From a virus, in IMG/VR virus record IMGVR_UViG_3300027963_000061, positions 18,743-82,742 of that record: DNA of 64,000 nt; one strand, written 5' to 3'. The notes under the pieces were generated by a model. The model was not told where the DNA came from, searched no databases, and saw only the letters and a list, made by a program, of their open reading frames with translations. Positions 42,746-55,113 of the stretch are shown here, piece by piece. Within the stretch, counting starts at the first letter, position 1, and every line of letters starts with the position of its first letter. The translations under genes were made by a program, and so were the position numbers.

Positions 42746-43493
42746 TTAAAGAATCACCATTCTTTTTAATAAGAAAATCATATTCAGAAAGTGGATTTGT
42801 GAGTTCAATACTCCAATCCACTTTTTTTATTTCAGTAGATAACCAACTCATGTCAAAATCAAAGTTATCTAACGCCCAAGACTGAATGGTCTCATCCTCC
42901 GATTCTAAAGAATTATTATATACGGAAAAAATTGGTGATTCGTCTTCATCTTTTTTAGTTGACAAATTAAATGTAAGGGTGGTAACAGGATAAGTTGGTG
43001 GAATATTGTAAAAAATATGTTTTCCATAATAGTACAATAATCTACCTTGTCCTAATGAATACCCATGAGGAAACTCAGAACAAACTAATAAACTACTATC
43101 ATCAACTTCTTTAATAAAGTAATCATAATCGCAAGAAATGTTATTCTCATTAAAGTGGTTTATTTGTTTATGGTGATAAGAACAGTTGTCTGTGTTATGG
43201 TAAGTGTAGGATAATTCATCAAATGGAATCATGTGTTGGTCGTACTCAATAAGGTCTAAAGTGTGCGTTATTTTATTATCAGTCAAATATTCTGAAAATT
43301 TATTTGAAAATTCATTAGAGATATCTGATAAGTTTAATAATGTTTTAGATGTGGTTTTACCTTTTACCAAAATAAAATTTTTACAGTCTACAAGATTAAT
43401 TATTGATTGTTCTTCCTGAGGTATCTTTGAAATTATAAAATCTGCAAATAGATTTATTAAAAAAATTCTGCTTAATTGTTTTTTTATTGTCAT
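42738..43493 (-). CDS. Hypothetical protein, 251 aa
   Basis: The N-terminal 25 residues are hydrophobic and basic (KKQLSRIFLINLFADFIIS) but not a clean signal peptide. The middle holds a His/Tyr/Asn-rich part (YTYHNTDNCSYHHKQINHF) and a beta-rich part (GRLLYYYGKHIFYNIPPTYP). I do not recognise a family. It is convergent with the glutaredoxin. Confidence 0.45.
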   Translation of the reverse strand: MTIKKQLSRIFLINLFADFIISKIPQEEQSIINLVDCKNFILVKGKTTSKTLLNLSDISNEFSNKFSEYLTDNKITHTLDLIEYDQHMIPFDELSYTYHNTDNCSYHHKQINHFNENNISCDYDYFIKEVDDSSLLVCSEFPHGYSLGQGRLLYYYGKHIFYNIPPTYPVTTLTFNLSTKKDEDESPIFSVYNNSLESEDETIQSWALDNFDFDMSWLSTEIKKVDWSIELTNPLSEYDFLIKKNGDSLII

Positions 43494-43588
43494 TTTCTTT
43501 TTCTTCTGTTATTTATTGTAGTCCAAATTATAGTAAATTTAAAAATAAAAAGGAATAAAACTTTTCTGTAAATAACAATGTTTCATTG

Positions 43589-43596
43589 TATTTATA
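43589..43596 (+). promoter_or_regulatory. TATTTAT-class late promoter candidate
   Basis: TATTTATA lies 23 nt before the ATG of the first collagen-like fibre gene, in an intergenic region of about 125 nt. It is the only recognisable promoter for the three-gene fibre operon. Confidence 0.55.
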
Positions 43597-43619
43597 GATT
43601 AAGAGAGAAAAAATAGTCC

Positions 43620-45772
<2,153 letters not shown>

Positions 45773-45773
<1 letters not shown>

Positions 45774-47701
45774 TGGCTAATGTAATTATATATCCACAAG
45801 GAAATGGTAGTATAACTGACCCATATGTGATGATGGACGACGGTACTGCAAAGATGGCGCTTGATGTTCAAAGTGGTCAAATTGTAATGTCATCTTCAAC
45901 AAATGCTAGTTCAACTACAATTGCCAATACTATTATTTCAAGTGGTACGTCAGTAACAGGCAACTTATTTGTTGGTGGTACCAAAATGATTGATAATACA
46001 GGTGTTTGGGTTGGTCCAACAGCTGGAATTAAAGGGGGTCAAGGTTCTCAAGGAGGACAAGGAGCACAAGGGGCAACAGGTTCTCAGGGTGCTACAGGTA
46101 ATCAAGGGGCTCAAGGTGGTCAAGGTTCTCAAGGAGGACAAGGAGCACAGGGGAACATAGGTAACACAGGAGCCCAAGGTAATATAGGAGCTCAAGGTAG
46201 TACAGGAGCTCAAGGTTCGCAAGGGGCTCAAGGGGCTGCAACAGGAGCTCAAGGTAACACAGGAGCTCAAGGAGCTCAAGGTTCTCAAGGGGCTCAAGGA
46301 GCTTCACAAGGTGCTCAAGGTGCTCAAGGTAATACAGGAGCTCAAGGGGCTCAAGGGGCTCAAGGTGCTTCACAAGGTGCACAGGGTAATGTAGGTAATA
46401 CAGGAGCTCAAGGTGCTCAAGGTGCTCAAGGTGCCTCACAAGGAGCCCAAGGAAATACAGGTAATACAGGAGCACAAGGAGCTCAAGGAGCCCAAGGTGC
46501 TTCAACAGGAGCTCAAGGAGCTATAGGTAATACAGGTGCTCAAGGTGCTCAAGGAGCTCAAGGGGCGTCAACAGGAGCTCAAGGAGCCCAAGGTGCTCAA
46601 GGTGGTACTGGTTCACAAGGTGCTCAAGGTGCTTCAACAGGGGCACAAGGAGCTCAAGGAGCACAAGGTGGTACTGGTTCACAAGGAGCTCAGGGTGCTG
46701 CAACAGGAGCTCAAGGAGCCCAAGGAGCACAAGGAGGAAAAGGTTCACAAGGAGCTCAGGGTGGTTCAACAGGTGCTCAAGGTGCTCAAGGAGCTCAAGG
46801 TGGTGGAGGTTCAACAGGTGCTCAAGGTGGTTCAACAGGAGCTCAAGGAGCTCAAGGAGCACAAGGAGGAGGAGGTTCAACAGGTGCTCAAGGTTCTGTA
46901 ACAGGAGCCCAAGGTGCTCAAGGTGGTGGAGGTTCAACAGGTGCTCAAGGTGGAAATACAGGAGCTCAAGGAGCACAAGGTGGTGGAGGTTCTGCAGGTG
47001 CGACAGGAGCTCAAGGTTCAACACCAGGTGCACCAGGAAATCAAGGAGCACAAGGCTCAACACAAGGAGCAACAGGTGCTGCGGGAAGTACTACAGGAGC
47101 TCAAGGTTCACAAGGTGGGGGAGGTCCAACAGGAGGTCAAGGAGCCCAAGGTTCTCAGGGAGGTGTAGGAGATGGTGGGAATACAGGCGCCACAGGTCCT
47201 ACGGGTCCTCAAGGCTCAACAGGAGCTCAAGGAGGTGGTGGTCCACAAGGTGCTCAAGGAGGTCCAGGTGGTCAAGGTCCTCAAGGAGCTCAAGGTTCAA
47301 CAGGACCTCAAGGTGCTCCAGGACCTCAAGGTGCTCAAGGTACTACAGGTCCTCCATCTGACATGAGACTGAAAGATAATATCAAAAAAATTGATAATGT
47401 TTATTCTAAAACAAAAAGTGTTGAAGGTGTTAGTTTTATATGGGACCATGAGCATACAAAAATTAAAGATGACAAGAGTATTGCAGTACAAGAAGCATTT
47501 AAAGGGCCAGCGATTGGTTTAATTGCTCAGCAAGTAGAAAATGTGGTTCCTGAATTAGTATTTACTGATGATGATGGATTTAAATCAATTGAATATGGTG
47601 CGATGGTAAGTCTTGGATTTGGTTCAATACAAGAACAACAAAAAATAATTGATTCTATTTATCAAAGAATAAACAAACTTAAAGAATTAATAGGTGGCTG
47701 A
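45773..47701 (+). CDS. Collagen-like tail fibre 2 with S74 chaperone tail, 642 aa
   Basis: The start overlaps the previous stop (TAATG). The N-terminal anchor ([20 protein letters not shown]) differs in sequence from fibre 1 but has the same length and ends in [15 protein letters not shown]. Collagen repeats of [14 protein letters not shown] type fill residues about 90-525; interruptions such as GAS, GAA and GGS recur at fixed spacing. The S74 chaperone starts at [10 protein letters not shown] and ends in a helix ([18 protein letters not shown]). There is no extra head domain, so the chaperone follows the collagen directly. Confidence 0.88.
46033..47355 (+). repeat. Collagen-type Gly-x-y coding repeats, fibre 2
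   Basis: Continuous Gly-x-y coding DNA built largely of GGAGCTCAA and GGTGCTCAA units, with short longer-period repeats spaced by ASTGAQGA or GSTGAQGG segments. Confidence 0.9.
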
Positions 47702-49547
47702 AAATATAATAATAACTCCAGCGTCGGGTAAATTTGATTTTTATGATACTGCTAGTACGGTAACTACTTTGGTTATTGAAACAGGGTCAGTTAAATTTAA
47801 AAGAGGAGCAACAACTTACTTGGCTTTTAATTCAACTCAGCCAACAATCACAATTCCAAGTGCTGATTTAAGACTAGGTACGTCTTTAATTAATACTTTT
47901 GGAACAATTATAGATAGTACAGGATGGAAAGGAGCCGCTCAACCAACAGGACCTCAAGGTAATACAGGAGCTCAAGGTAATACAGGTAATACAGGTGCTC
48001 AAGGAGCTCAAGGTAATACAGGTAATACAGGTGCTCAAGGTAATATAGGTAATACAGGTGCTCAAGGTAATACAGGTGCTCAAGGAGCTCAAGGTGGTAC
48101 AGGTGCCCAAGGTTCAACAGGTGCCCAAGGTTCAACAGGAGGACAAGGCTCTCAAGGAGGACAAGGTGCTCAAGGTGGTAAAGGTGCTCAAGGTTCAACA
48201 GGAGGTCAAGGTGCTCAAGGAGCTCAAGGAGGTACAGGTGCCCAAGGAGCTCAAGGTTCAACAGGAGGTCAAGGAGCTCAAGGAGCTCAAGGTGGTACAG
48301 GTGCTCAAGGTGCCCAAGGAGGAACAGGAGGTCAAGGAGCCCAAGGAGCTCAAGGAGGACAAGGAGCTCAAGGTGCTCAAGGAGGTACTGGAGGTCAAGG
48401 TGCTCAAGGTGCTCAAGGAGGACAAGGAGCCCAAGGAGGTAAAGGTACGACAGGAGGTCAAGGAGCTCAAGGTGCTCAAGGTGGTGGTGGAGCAATTGGA
48501 AACCAAGGAGCACAAGGAGGTCAAGGAGCTCAAGGTGCTCAAGGTGGTGGAGGTGCTACAGGTAACCAAGGTGCTCAAGGTGGACAAGGTTCACAAGGTA
48601 CTGCAGGTGGTGGCGGAGCAACAGGTAACCAAGGAGCACAAGGAGGTCAAGGAGCCCAAGGAGCCCAAGGTGGTGGCGGAGCAACAGGTAACCAAGGAGC
48701 ACAAGGAGGTCAAGGAGCCCAAGGAGCCCAAGGTGGTGGAGGAGCAACAGGAGCCCAAGGTTCACAAGGTGGACAAGGTTCACAAGGTGGTGGAGGAGCA
48801 ACAGGAGCCCAAGGTTCACAAGGTGGACAAGGTTCACAAGGTGGTGGAGGTTCAACAGGAGCCCAAGGAGCTCAAGGTTCACAAGGAGGTCAAGGTTCAC
48901 AAGGTGGACAAGGAGCTCAAGGAGGACAAGGTGCTCAAGGTTCACAAGGAGGACAAGGGTCTCAAGGTCCCGCTGGCGCAACAGGTGTTCCAGGTGGTTC
49001 ACCAACAGGTGCTACTGGACCAAGAGGTTCACAAGGAGGGCAGGGAGCTCAAGGTGGTGGAGGACCAACAGGGGCACAAGGTTCACAAGGTGGAGGAGGT
49101 GGACAAGGAGCTCAAGGTGGTGGAGGTCCTCAAGGTGGACAAGGAGCTCAAGGTGGTGCAGGTCCCCAAGGAGCTCAAGGTAACCAAGGAGCTCAAGGAT
49201 TAATTGGTCCTACAGGTCCTTCAGACATTAGATTTAAAAAAGACATTAGGCTTTTAAAAGATTCAATAAAGAAAATTAAAAAAATTAGAGGAGTTAGTTT
49301 CTTTTGGATTAAAGACGGTGAAAATCCTGATATAACAAAAAGAGATATTGGATTTATCGCTCAAGAATTGAAAGTAGCATTACCTGAGGTAGTAGTTGGA
49401 GAAGAACCAAAATACCTTACTGTAAAATATCAAGATATAGTGGCACTTTGTATTGAAGCAATTAAAGAACAAGCATTTGTAATAGAAACAAGTTTAAATA
49501 AGTTAGAAAAATTAGAATTAATAGCAAAAGAAAAGGGACTAGTTTAA
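47694..49547 (+). CDS. Collagen-like tail fibre 3 with S74 chaperone tail, 617 aa
   Basis: A GTG start at 47694 overlaps the previous stop by 8 nt and gives the MAENIIITP start, which parallels the other two fibres. A beta-rich anchor of about 85 residues is followed by Gly-x-y repeats dominated by [11 protein letters not shown]. The S74 tail begins [10 protein letters not shown] and ends in a coiled coil ([16 protein letters not shown]). The stop codon lies inside a bidirectional terminator shared with the convergent metallopeptidase gene. Confidence 0.88.
   Translation: MAENIIITPASGKFDFYDTASTVTTLVIETGSVKFKRGATTYLAFNSTQPTITIPSADLRLGTSLINTFGTIIDSTGWKGAAQPTGPQGNTGAQGNTGNTGAQGAQGNTGNTGAQGNIGNTGAQGNTGAQGAQGGTGAQGSTGAQGSTGGQGSQGGQGAQGGKGAQGSTGGQGAQGAQGGTGAQGAQGSTGGQGAQGAQGGTGAQGAQGGTGGQGAQGAQGGQGAQGAQGGTGGQGAQGAQGGQGAQGGKGTTGGQGAQGAQGGGGAIGNQGAQGGQGAQGAQGGGGATGNQGAQGGQGSQGTAGGGGATGNQGAQGGQGAQGAQGGGGATGNQGAQGGQGAQGAQGGGGATGAQGSQGGQGSQGGGGATGAQGSQGGQGSQGGGGSTGAQGAQGSQGGQGSQGGQGAQGGQGAQGSQGGQGSQGPAGATGVPGGSPTGATGPRGSQGGQGAQGGGGPTGAQGSQGGGGGQGAQGGGGPQGGQGAQGGAGPQGAQGNQGAQGLIGPTGPSDIRFKKDIRLLKDSIKKIKKIRGVSFFWIKDGENPDITKRDIGFIAQELKVALPEVVVGEEPKYLTVKYQDIVALCIEAIKEQAFVIETSLNKLEKLELIAKEKGLV
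47945..49220 (+). repeat. Collagen-type Gly-x-y coding repeats, fibre 3
   Basis: Continuous Gly-x-y coding DNA with a dominant [11 protein letters not shown] period and several near-identical blocks (for example [19 protein letters not shown]), interrupted once by a [15 protein letters not shown] stretch. Confidence 0.9.
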
Positions 49548-49557
49548 GTCCCTTTTT
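49531..49557. terminator. Bidirectional terminator between convergent genes
   Basis: AAAAGGGACT and AGTCCCTTTT pair around AGTTTA, with T-runs reading out on both strands. It contains the stop codons of fibre 3 and of the metallopeptidase at 49539-50396. Confidence 0.88.
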
Positions 49558-50396
49558 TTATTTATAATACTTTCAATTTCATCTTTTGTTTTATATAACA
49601 TTGTTAAAAATCTTGGCCAGATTTTTGGATTATATTTTTTAATTAATTGAATATAATTTAAGAAATAAGGAATATCGTTCGGCATTTTAATGTAATCAGC
49701 CAAATGAGGGTTATTTGTAATTAGGTCATCCAACACTTTGCTAATTTCATTATCATTAACATACTCATCATTAATCTTGTAAAGAATATCAGTTGAGACT
49801 TTAGTAAGTTTTTCGCCTTTAGCGAAATATCTTAATATGTTTTTAAATGATTTATTAAGATATTTTCTATTATCTTCATTTCTAATTCTTTCAGACCTTC
49901 TTTTAAATTCAAGAACTAAACCTTCCAAAAATTCATTTGTTATTGCAAAGAATTCAATTGGATGTCCCCAATATTGTTCATCCGATTTTTCGTTATAAGT
50001 TGTTTGATATTTTTGATTTAATTTTGTTGTTTGAGTTGGGTCAATTGCATGAATCAATTCATGGTATAATGTTAAATAAAGATTCTTTTTTGATTCATAA
50101 AACTTTGGATTAACTTCAATGAAGACATCCATAGGGTCTCTTGAATCTTTTGGCTTGGTTCCCATATAACCGATATACTTTAATCTTGGATTAACTCTAA
50201 GTTGAACTTGTCCTTGAGTTCCGTCTTTTAAAGTTATTGGTATGTAGTCAACAATTGTTTTACCTTTGTATTCTATATTTCTGTCATTCCAAAGTTTATC
50301 TACAACAGAATGAATTTTGGCATAAGTCTTTGGGTCAAACTTATGTCTTTTTTGTTCGGTAATAACATCAGATAATATCGGTATGAATTTTATCAT
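49539..50396 (-). CDS. HExxH metallopeptidase-like protein A with targeting-like peptide, 285 aa
   Basis: The zinc motif HELIH is at residues 112-116 in [13 protein letters not shown], and the [12 protein letters not shown] segment downstream can supply a third ligand. The N-terminus [15 protein letters not shown] is one of the shared cargo-type peptides. There is no signal sequence for export. The gene follows, with a 4-nt overlap, a second HExxH protein. I infer a late protein acting either in the virion or after injection; the substrate is unknown. Confidence 0.65.
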   Translation of the reverse strand: MIKFIPILSDVITEQKRHKFDPKTYAKIHSVVDKLWNDRNIEYKGKTIVDYIPITLKDGTQGQVQLRVNPRLKYIGYMGTKPKDSRDPMDVFIEVNPKFYESKKNLYLTLYHELIHAIDPTQTTKLNQKYQTTYNEKSDEQYWGHPIEFFAITNEFLEGLVLEFKRRSERIRNEDNRKYLNKSFKNILRYFAKGEKLTKVSTDILYKINDEYVNDNEISKVLDDLITNNPHLADYIKMPNDIPYFLNYIQLIKKYNPKIWPRFLTMLYKTKDEIESIINKKRDLN

Positions 50397-51184
50397 TTAT
50401 CTAAATCCGTGCTCCAATCTATTGGAATTCTTTTTGGTTTAATCTTTCCTGAATAAGAATCAAATGTTTCTTTAAAAGGAAGTTGGGCTTGTTTGATATC
50501 TTTGATTCTTGTCATGTCATCACCGATACCTGTAGATAAATATGCTTGAATCTCATCATCCACAACATTATCACCATAACCCATTCCTGTTATCTTTTTG
50601 GCAACAGAGTTTCTAACACGAGGTTCCATTCTTTCAATATTTCTATATTGCTTTGCTTTATAAACTGAATTAACAAACCATAACCCGTGAGCAACCTCAT
50701 GAAAAATTAATGATGGGTCATCACCAGTTGATTGGTCAATACCAATAAGGTAATAGTTATCACCACCAACCTTGGATTTAATTGTATCAACAACACTGAA
50801 CATAATTAAATCATAGAAATTAATGTCAGGAATTTTTGCAATACAAGATTCAATTGAAGTACATGGGACATTGTAACCAGCCCAATCTTCATGATATGAG
50901 AAATAATCCTTCTTTGTCTTCTCTTTATAAAACTTAACGTAGTCTTGCCATTTGAAACCTTGACCTCTAAATGAATCTGAATCTGATTCGTAGAATTCTT
51001 GGTATCTCATGAATACTCTGGCTCTTAACTTATCATCTTTAATGACAAGTGCATAAATCTTTGGATACATCTCAAACAATTCAATCTGACCTAAGATGTT
51101 CTTAATATTCTTTGGCGGAGTTTTACGTGGGGTAAATCCTCTTTGTTCTTCAAGAATTCTTAATATGTTATTAACTATATTCAC
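50393..51184 (-). CDS. HExxH metallopeptidase-like protein B with targeting-like peptide, 263 aa
   Basis: The zinc motif HEVAH is at 162-166 (LIFHEVAHGLWF), and VVDDEIQAYLSTG downstream offers a glutamate third ligand. The N-terminus MNIVNNILRILEEQRG matches the shared peptide with a likely cut after LEE or EQ. It overlaps protein A's gene by 4 nt and shares one base with the upstream acidic gene, so all three are co-translated. Two different proteases in one late operon is unusual. Confidence 0.65.
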   Translation of the reverse strand: MNIVNNILRILEEQRGFTPRKTPPKNIKNILGQIELFEMYPKIYALVIKDDKLRARVFMRYQEFYESDSDSFRGQGFKWQDYVKFYKEKTKKDYFSYHEDWAGYNVPCTSIESCIAKIPDINFYDLIMFSVVDTIKSKVGGDNYYLIGIDQSTGDDPSLIFHEVAHGLWFVNSVYKAKQYRNIERMEPRVRNSVAKKITGMGYGDNVVDDEIQAYLSTGIGDDMTRIKDIKQAQLPFKETFDSYSGKIKPKRIPIDWSTDLDK

Positions 51185-52191
51185 TAAATGTATTCCTTGA
51201 AATATTCGTTTATGTTTTTATCTACCTTACGACTATCAGGATAATCAGGTGCTTGTGCACTTAGACAATCCCTGTCTTCTTTCATTATTTCTATAAAGTT
51301 TCCATGAAATTCTAAAGTACCTGAATTACCATACCCCTTATTGTTAAATAGATAGTCATTAACTTGTTCCTCAAAGTCTTTTATTGGTATTTTAAAGTAT
51401 TGAATTTCAGTGTTCTTCTTATATGGGTGGGGTTTACTAATCCATTCACCATTACCCTCAAAATAAGTCTCTAATTCACTCCATATTTCGGACCAAACTT
51501 CTTCTTCATATGCTGAATTATATGCAGAACTATGGATGGAATACAATTCACTTTTCAAATCACTCAATTGGTCATTAAGTAATTCTTTCATAGTTTCTTC
51601 ATCGTCAATTATTCTTTTAACATTTTCCATATTCACCTCAACATATTCAGGATGACCTTGTTCTAATGCGATGAGTTGAAGCTCATCAGTGTCTGCAGAT
51701 ACTTGTTGACCATTTAAGATGTTGACAATATATTCACCAAGTCTTTTGTCATTCTCAGGTGTTAATTCTTCAATTACGTCACTATAAACATCTTGAGTTG
51801 TGTCCCAATAAGGTTCAAATGCGTCTCCATCACCAGATAAAATATTTTCAATCGTATCTCTTGACAAATCATATCTGTGACCATCACAGAACAATTTTGC
51901 CAAATCACCTCTATCTGTAATTTCCAAGTAAGCATTACCATTTTCAAAAATTACATCACCCAATAAACTTGGAATCCATTTATAATATTTTTCTCTATCG
52001 TTTTCATATAACCAAAGAAGATACTCGTTTTGCCAATGCTCACCGCCATCAGCATTCTTCGGGTCAACTTCACCCATAAGTCCTCTCTTCTTCAATATGT
52101 TGAAAAACGTATCATAGTCGTTAAAATACTTCTGAACGTCTAAGTCATTATTATTGAATTTTTCCACCATGTCATCCCAAGAATATTCCAT
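51184..52191 (-). CDS. Acidic hypothetical protein, 335 aa
   Basis: I start at ATG 52191 (MEYSWDDMVEKFNNND) because a TATTTATA box ends 4 nt upstream, and the longer frame would run through that box and a terminator. The protein is very acidic with segments such as FEPYWDTTQDVYSDVIEEL and LPDYPD-type loops. I do not recognise a domain. It heads the minus-strand operon with the two metallopeptidases. Confidence 0.55.
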   Translation of the reverse strand: MEYSWDDMVEKFNNNDLDVQKYFNDYDTFFNILKKRGLMGEVDPKNADGGEHWQNEYLLWLYENDREKYYKWIPSLLGDVIFENGNAYLEITDRGDLAKLFCDGHRYDLSRDTIENILSGDGDAFEPYWDTTQDVYSDVIEELTPENDKRLGEYIVNILNGQQVSADTDELQLIALEQGHPEYVEVNMENVKRIIDDEETMKELLNDQLSDLKSELYSIHSSAYNSAYEEEVWSEIWSELETYFEGNGEWISKPHPYKKNTEIQYFKIPIKDFEEQVNDYLFNNKGYGNSGTLEFHGNFIEIMKEDRDCLSAQAPDYPDSRKVDKNINEYFKEYI

Positions 52192-52195
52192 AACA

Positions 52196-52203
52196 TATAA
52201 ATA
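52196..52203 (-). promoter_or_regulatory. TATTTAT-class late promoter candidate
   Basis: TATTTATA on the minus strand ends 4 nt before the ATG at 52191 and directly follows the T-run of a terminator. Confidence 0.5.
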
Positions 52204-52204
52204 C

Positions 52205-52230
52205 AAAAAAAGGGACATTTTATTGTCCCT
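52205..52230 (-). terminator. Terminator of the 61-aa Cys-cluster gene
   Basis: On the minus strand AGGGACA pairs with TGTCCCT around ATAAAA and is followed by seven T residues, which run straight into the next TATTTATA box. Confidence 0.88.
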
Positions 52231-52253
52231 TCTAATACTTTTTTCAAAATCAG

Positions 52254-52439
52254 TTATCCTTTAACCCAACCATTGGTGTTTGTTTTGTTTACGTTGTAGT
52301 ATTTTTCTACAGTTTTTTTAATTGCAGATTTAATACTTTCGTTTTGGTTTTGTTTTGCCTGTTGTACTTGTTGCACCTCTTGAGGTGTTTGTGGCTGAGG
52401 AGGAGTTTGACCGCCATTACCTTTGCATCCGCATCCCAT
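52254..52439 (-). CDS. Small Cys-cluster protein (MGCGCKGN), 61 aa
   Basis: The start MGCGCKGNGGQTPPQPQTP gives two cysteines and a Pro/Gln linker, followed by a helical segment (ESIKSAIKKTVEKYYNV). Short MGCGCK proteins occur in T4-like and Bacteroidetes phages, without a known role. It is monocistronic, with a TATTTATA box 28 nt upstream and its own terminator. Confidence 0.6.
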   Translation of the reverse strand: MGCGCKGNGGQTPPQPQTPQEVQQVQQAKQNQNESIKSAIKKTVEKYYNVNKTNTNGWVKG

Positions 52440-52467
52440 GATTATTAAATTTTGTTTTGTTTATTAT

Positions 52468-52475
52468 TATAAATA
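52468..52475 (-). promoter_or_regulatory. TATTTAT-class late promoter candidate
   Basis: TATTTATA on the minus strand lies 28 nt before the ATG of the Cys-cluster gene. Confidence 0.45.
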
Positions 52476-52506
52476 TGTTTGTAATCCAATTATACAATAC
52501 AAAAGA

Positions 52507-52514
52507 TATTTATT
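52507..52514 (+). promoter_or_regulatory. TATTTAT-class late promoter candidate
   Basis: TATTTATT lies 13 nt before the ATG at 52528, only 31 nt from the divergent box at 52468-52475. Confidence 0.5.
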
Positions 52515-52527
52515 AAATAAAAGTTGA

Positions 52528-54288
52528 ATGAAATTTTCAGAAATTATATTAGAAAACAGAATTGATGATTTTAAAAACACTTATTCAAGGAAGTATACGC
52601 CAGAACAACTCAAAAAAATTATTGATTTAATTCCTCAAAAGTTTTTGATGTGGGTAGGTAAAAACTTTGATAGTGTTAATTTCAATGAAAATTTTCCACC
52701 ACTACAAAACGCCTTAAACACATTTGTAAAAATTGGGAGTAATCTTCCACAGACTGATTTGAATGAATACAAAAATGTTGGACAACTCATAGAGGCAATA
52801 AAAGATTATGAAGGTAAAGTCAGAAGAGAAGTTAAAAAAGTTGAAGGCGGGAATGTTGTTTATGAAGACCCAAGATTTTTTGTTGTTAATCCATTAACTC
52901 ATCAATCATCATGTTATTATGGTAAGGGTACTAAGTGGTGTACCGCAGCAGATACCGATTATCAATTCAATCAATATAATCAAGATGGGAAGTTATTTTA
53001 TATTTTAGATAAAACTAAACAAACAAATGACCCTTACTATAAGATTGCAATACTTCAAAAGTTTAATGGGGATAATACGGTGTATGACGCTAAAGATGAA
53101 ACAATAACTAACTTAAAAGAAATTTTTGGAGAAGAAAATTATAGTAATTTGAATTCATCTATTCAAACTTATCTTGAGGAACAATATAGTGAACAATTGA
53201 AAATATGGAGAGACAAAGATGCTGCCAAAAAGGAGAGAGAAAGAATAGAAAGGTTAAGACAACAAAGGGTGTTAGACCAAAGAACAGAAGAATCTGAAGA
53301 AAGAAGATTAGAGAATGAATGGGAATTGAATCCTAGTTGTCCTGAAGAAGGTTTGAAGGCACATGCTTTATTAGAATTTTTAGTTGATAATAATGACGTT
53401 GAGGCTTGGACAAACGAAGATAGAGCAGAAATTTTAAGATTTCAAAATGAAATTGAAAGACTTCAATCTGAATATGATAATAGTGAAGATGTAAGAACAG
53501 ATTTATTAGATGAAATTAGTGATTTAGAAGATGAGATTGAAAGTGTTAGTGAAAACAAAATTGATGTTTATAATATTATTCCAAATGGAACCCACTATGA
53601 TACAACAGAGTTTGAAGTTATTAATGCTGGTTTAGATGATAGAAGATATGCAGTAGGTAATGAAGATGAAATGCAAAGTAGTTCTTATGAAGCGGTTGAA
53701 AACTTAATTGACGACATTGGGTATGAAGGATTCAACGCAAGTTTCGCAAGACAACATATAGATGAAGACGCTGTTGCAGATTATGCTGAAGAAACTTATG
53801 AAGATGATGTTAGACAAAATCCTGACGTTTATTTTGATGACAGTCAAAGACTATTGTCTGATGAGCAAGATGAAAAAATTGGTATTTTGAAAATGAGAAT
53901 ATCTCAGACTCAGAAATTAATTTCTAATTTTGAAGAACAGGACGATGGTGAAGATGATGAATCAATTGAAGAAAAAATTGATGAATTAACTGATTTGATT
54001 GTTGAATATGAAGATGAGATTGATGAAATTGAAAATTCACCAGAAGGAGAATTTCCTAATGATTTAATTGATGATAAAGTTCAAGAATTGGTTAGTGATG
54101 TTAGACGTGACCCTGAATCGTTCATGAATGACTTTGGATTAGATTGGGAACATTATATTGATAAAGATGAATTTATTCAAGACGTTATTGACACAGACGG
54201 GTATGGACATACAATTAATAGTTACGATGGAAGCGCTGAAGAAGTAACTATTCAAGACCAGTTATTTTATGTAATGAGAATTGATTAA
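52528..54288 (+). CDS. Late protein with targeting-like peptide, WCTA module and acidic coiled coils, 586 aa
   Basis: The N-terminus MKFSEIILENRIDDF resembles the T4 internal-protein leader MKTYQEFIAEA. Residues about 110-200 hold the module shared with the 37681 protein: FFVVNPLTHQSSCYYGKGTK, WCTAADTDYQFNQYNQDGKL, FYILDKT. From about 225 the chain is highly charged and coiled coil (KKERERIERLRQQR), then very acidic to the end. A late promoter precedes it. The fusion of a common core with different C-terminal parts in two genes recalls modular effectors. Function is unknown. Confidence 0.6.
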   Translation: MKFSEIILENRIDDFKNTYSRKYTPEQLKKIIDLIPQKFLMWVGKNFDSVNFNENFPPLQNALNTFVKIGSNLPQTDLNEYKNVGQLIEAIKDYEGKVRREVKKVEGGNVVYEDPRFFVVNPLTHQSSCYYGKGTKWCTAADTDYQFNQYNQDGKLFYILDKTKQTNDPYYKIAILQKFNGDNTVYDAKDETITNLKEIFGEENYSNLNSSIQTYLEEQYSEQLKIWRDKDAAKKERERIERLRQQRVLDQRTEESEERRLENEWELNPSCPEEGLKAHALLEFLVDNNDVEAWTNEDRAEILRFQNEIERLQSEYDNSEDVRTDLLDEISDLEDEIESVSENKIDVYNIIPNGTHYDTTEFEVINAGLDDRRYAVGNEDEMQSSSYEAVENLIDDIGYEGFNASFARQHIDEDAVADYAEETYEDDVRQNPDVYFDDSQRLLSDEQDEKIGILKMRISQTQKLISNFEEQDDGEDDESIEEKIDELTDLIVEYEDEIDEIENSPEGEFPNDLIDDKVQELVSDVRRDPESFMNDFGLDWEHYIDKDEFIQDVIDTDGYGHTINSYDGSAEEVTIQDQLFYVMRID

Positions 54289-54311
54289 CCAAATAACCAA
54301 TATTATATTTG
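54281..54311 (+). promoter_or_regulatory. Bacteroidetes-type promoter
   Basis: TTG at 54281-54283 and TATATTTG at 54304-54311 are 20 nt apart, and the ATG at 54316 follows after 4 nt. Confidence 0.7.
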
Positions 54312-54315
54312 TCAA

Positions 54316-55095
54316 ATGGGAAGAAAGAAAAAAACATCATTCAAACTAAGTCCTGAGTGGATGTTAAAAGAACCAATAGATTTTGAATACAACAAATATA
54401 CATTATTGGATTATCTCCAAAAGTGTGAGAAAAGATTCAATAATTTAGAAATATATCCTGACTTTGTTGAATTGTCCTTACATTTAGCAAATATACAGTC
54501 CTTGGTTAAAGAGAATACTCTGCTTTTAACAAATAAGAAATTTGAATCTTGTGATGACGAAATTTTGGTTAAAGAACTTGTTGCCAAAAAACCAAGAGAG
54601 TTAACTAAAGATGAAGAAGGTGAGCTAGATAAAACAATTCGTTATTCGGGTAATAGGTTATTTGATGCATTCAATGCTGCAAAATCAATTTGGAATTTAG
54701 CCTACGACAATTTAGATATTTCAATTAAAAAAAATAAGAAAAACTTAAGTGGTGGTTTGGGTTACATATACTTTTATAATAAAGAAGTTAACAAAGTCAT
54801 GGTTTGGCAATATGAAATTAAAAAACCAAAAGGAGATAGAAGTAATGATAAAACTTATCTTAAATTAATTCACGAAGGACAACCAAGTGATATAACACTA
54901 CTTCATATCATTGAAACATTTTCTACATGGACGAATGTTGAAGGGTTTAAAGAATTTCCAATATTTGAAGCAAGATGTACACAGCCATTCCCAATGGAAG
55001 AAACTCTCATACCAATCATGAAACGCAAAATTATGGCTTATGTCTTTCAAATAGTTAACTATGAAAAGATAAATAATTTTGACTCTGAAGAATAA
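54316..55095 (+). CDS. Hypothetical protein, 259 aa
   Basis: A basic start (MGRKKKTSFKLSPEWMLKEP) and a mixed alpha/beta body (LSGGLGYIYFYNKEVNKVMV) are seen, with no recognised family. It opens a block of host-type-promoter genes that continues to the DNA methyltransferase. The promoter box 4 nt upstream fixes the start. Confidence 0.5.
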   Translation: MGRKKKTSFKLSPEWMLKEPIDFEYNKYTLLDYLQKCEKRFNNLEIYPDFVELSLHLANIQSLVKENTLLLTNKKFESCDDEILVKELVAKKPRELTKDEEGELDKTIRYSGNRLFDAFNAAKSIWNLAYDNLDISIKKNKKNLSGGLGYIYFYNKEVNKVMVWQYEIKKPKGDRSNDKTYLKLIHEGQPSDITLLHIIETFSTWTNVEGFKEFPIFEARCTQPFPMEETLIPIMKRKIMAYVFQIVNYEKINNFDSEE

Positions 55096-55109
55096 TTCAT
55101 TTATATTTT
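55078..55109 (+). promoter_or_regulatory. Bacteroidetes-type promoter, variant
   Basis: TTTG at 55078-55081 and TATATTTT at 55102-55109 are 20 nt apart. The -7 box lacks the final G. The ATG at 55114 is 4 nt downstream. Confidence 0.45.
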
Positions 55110-55113
55110 ATAA

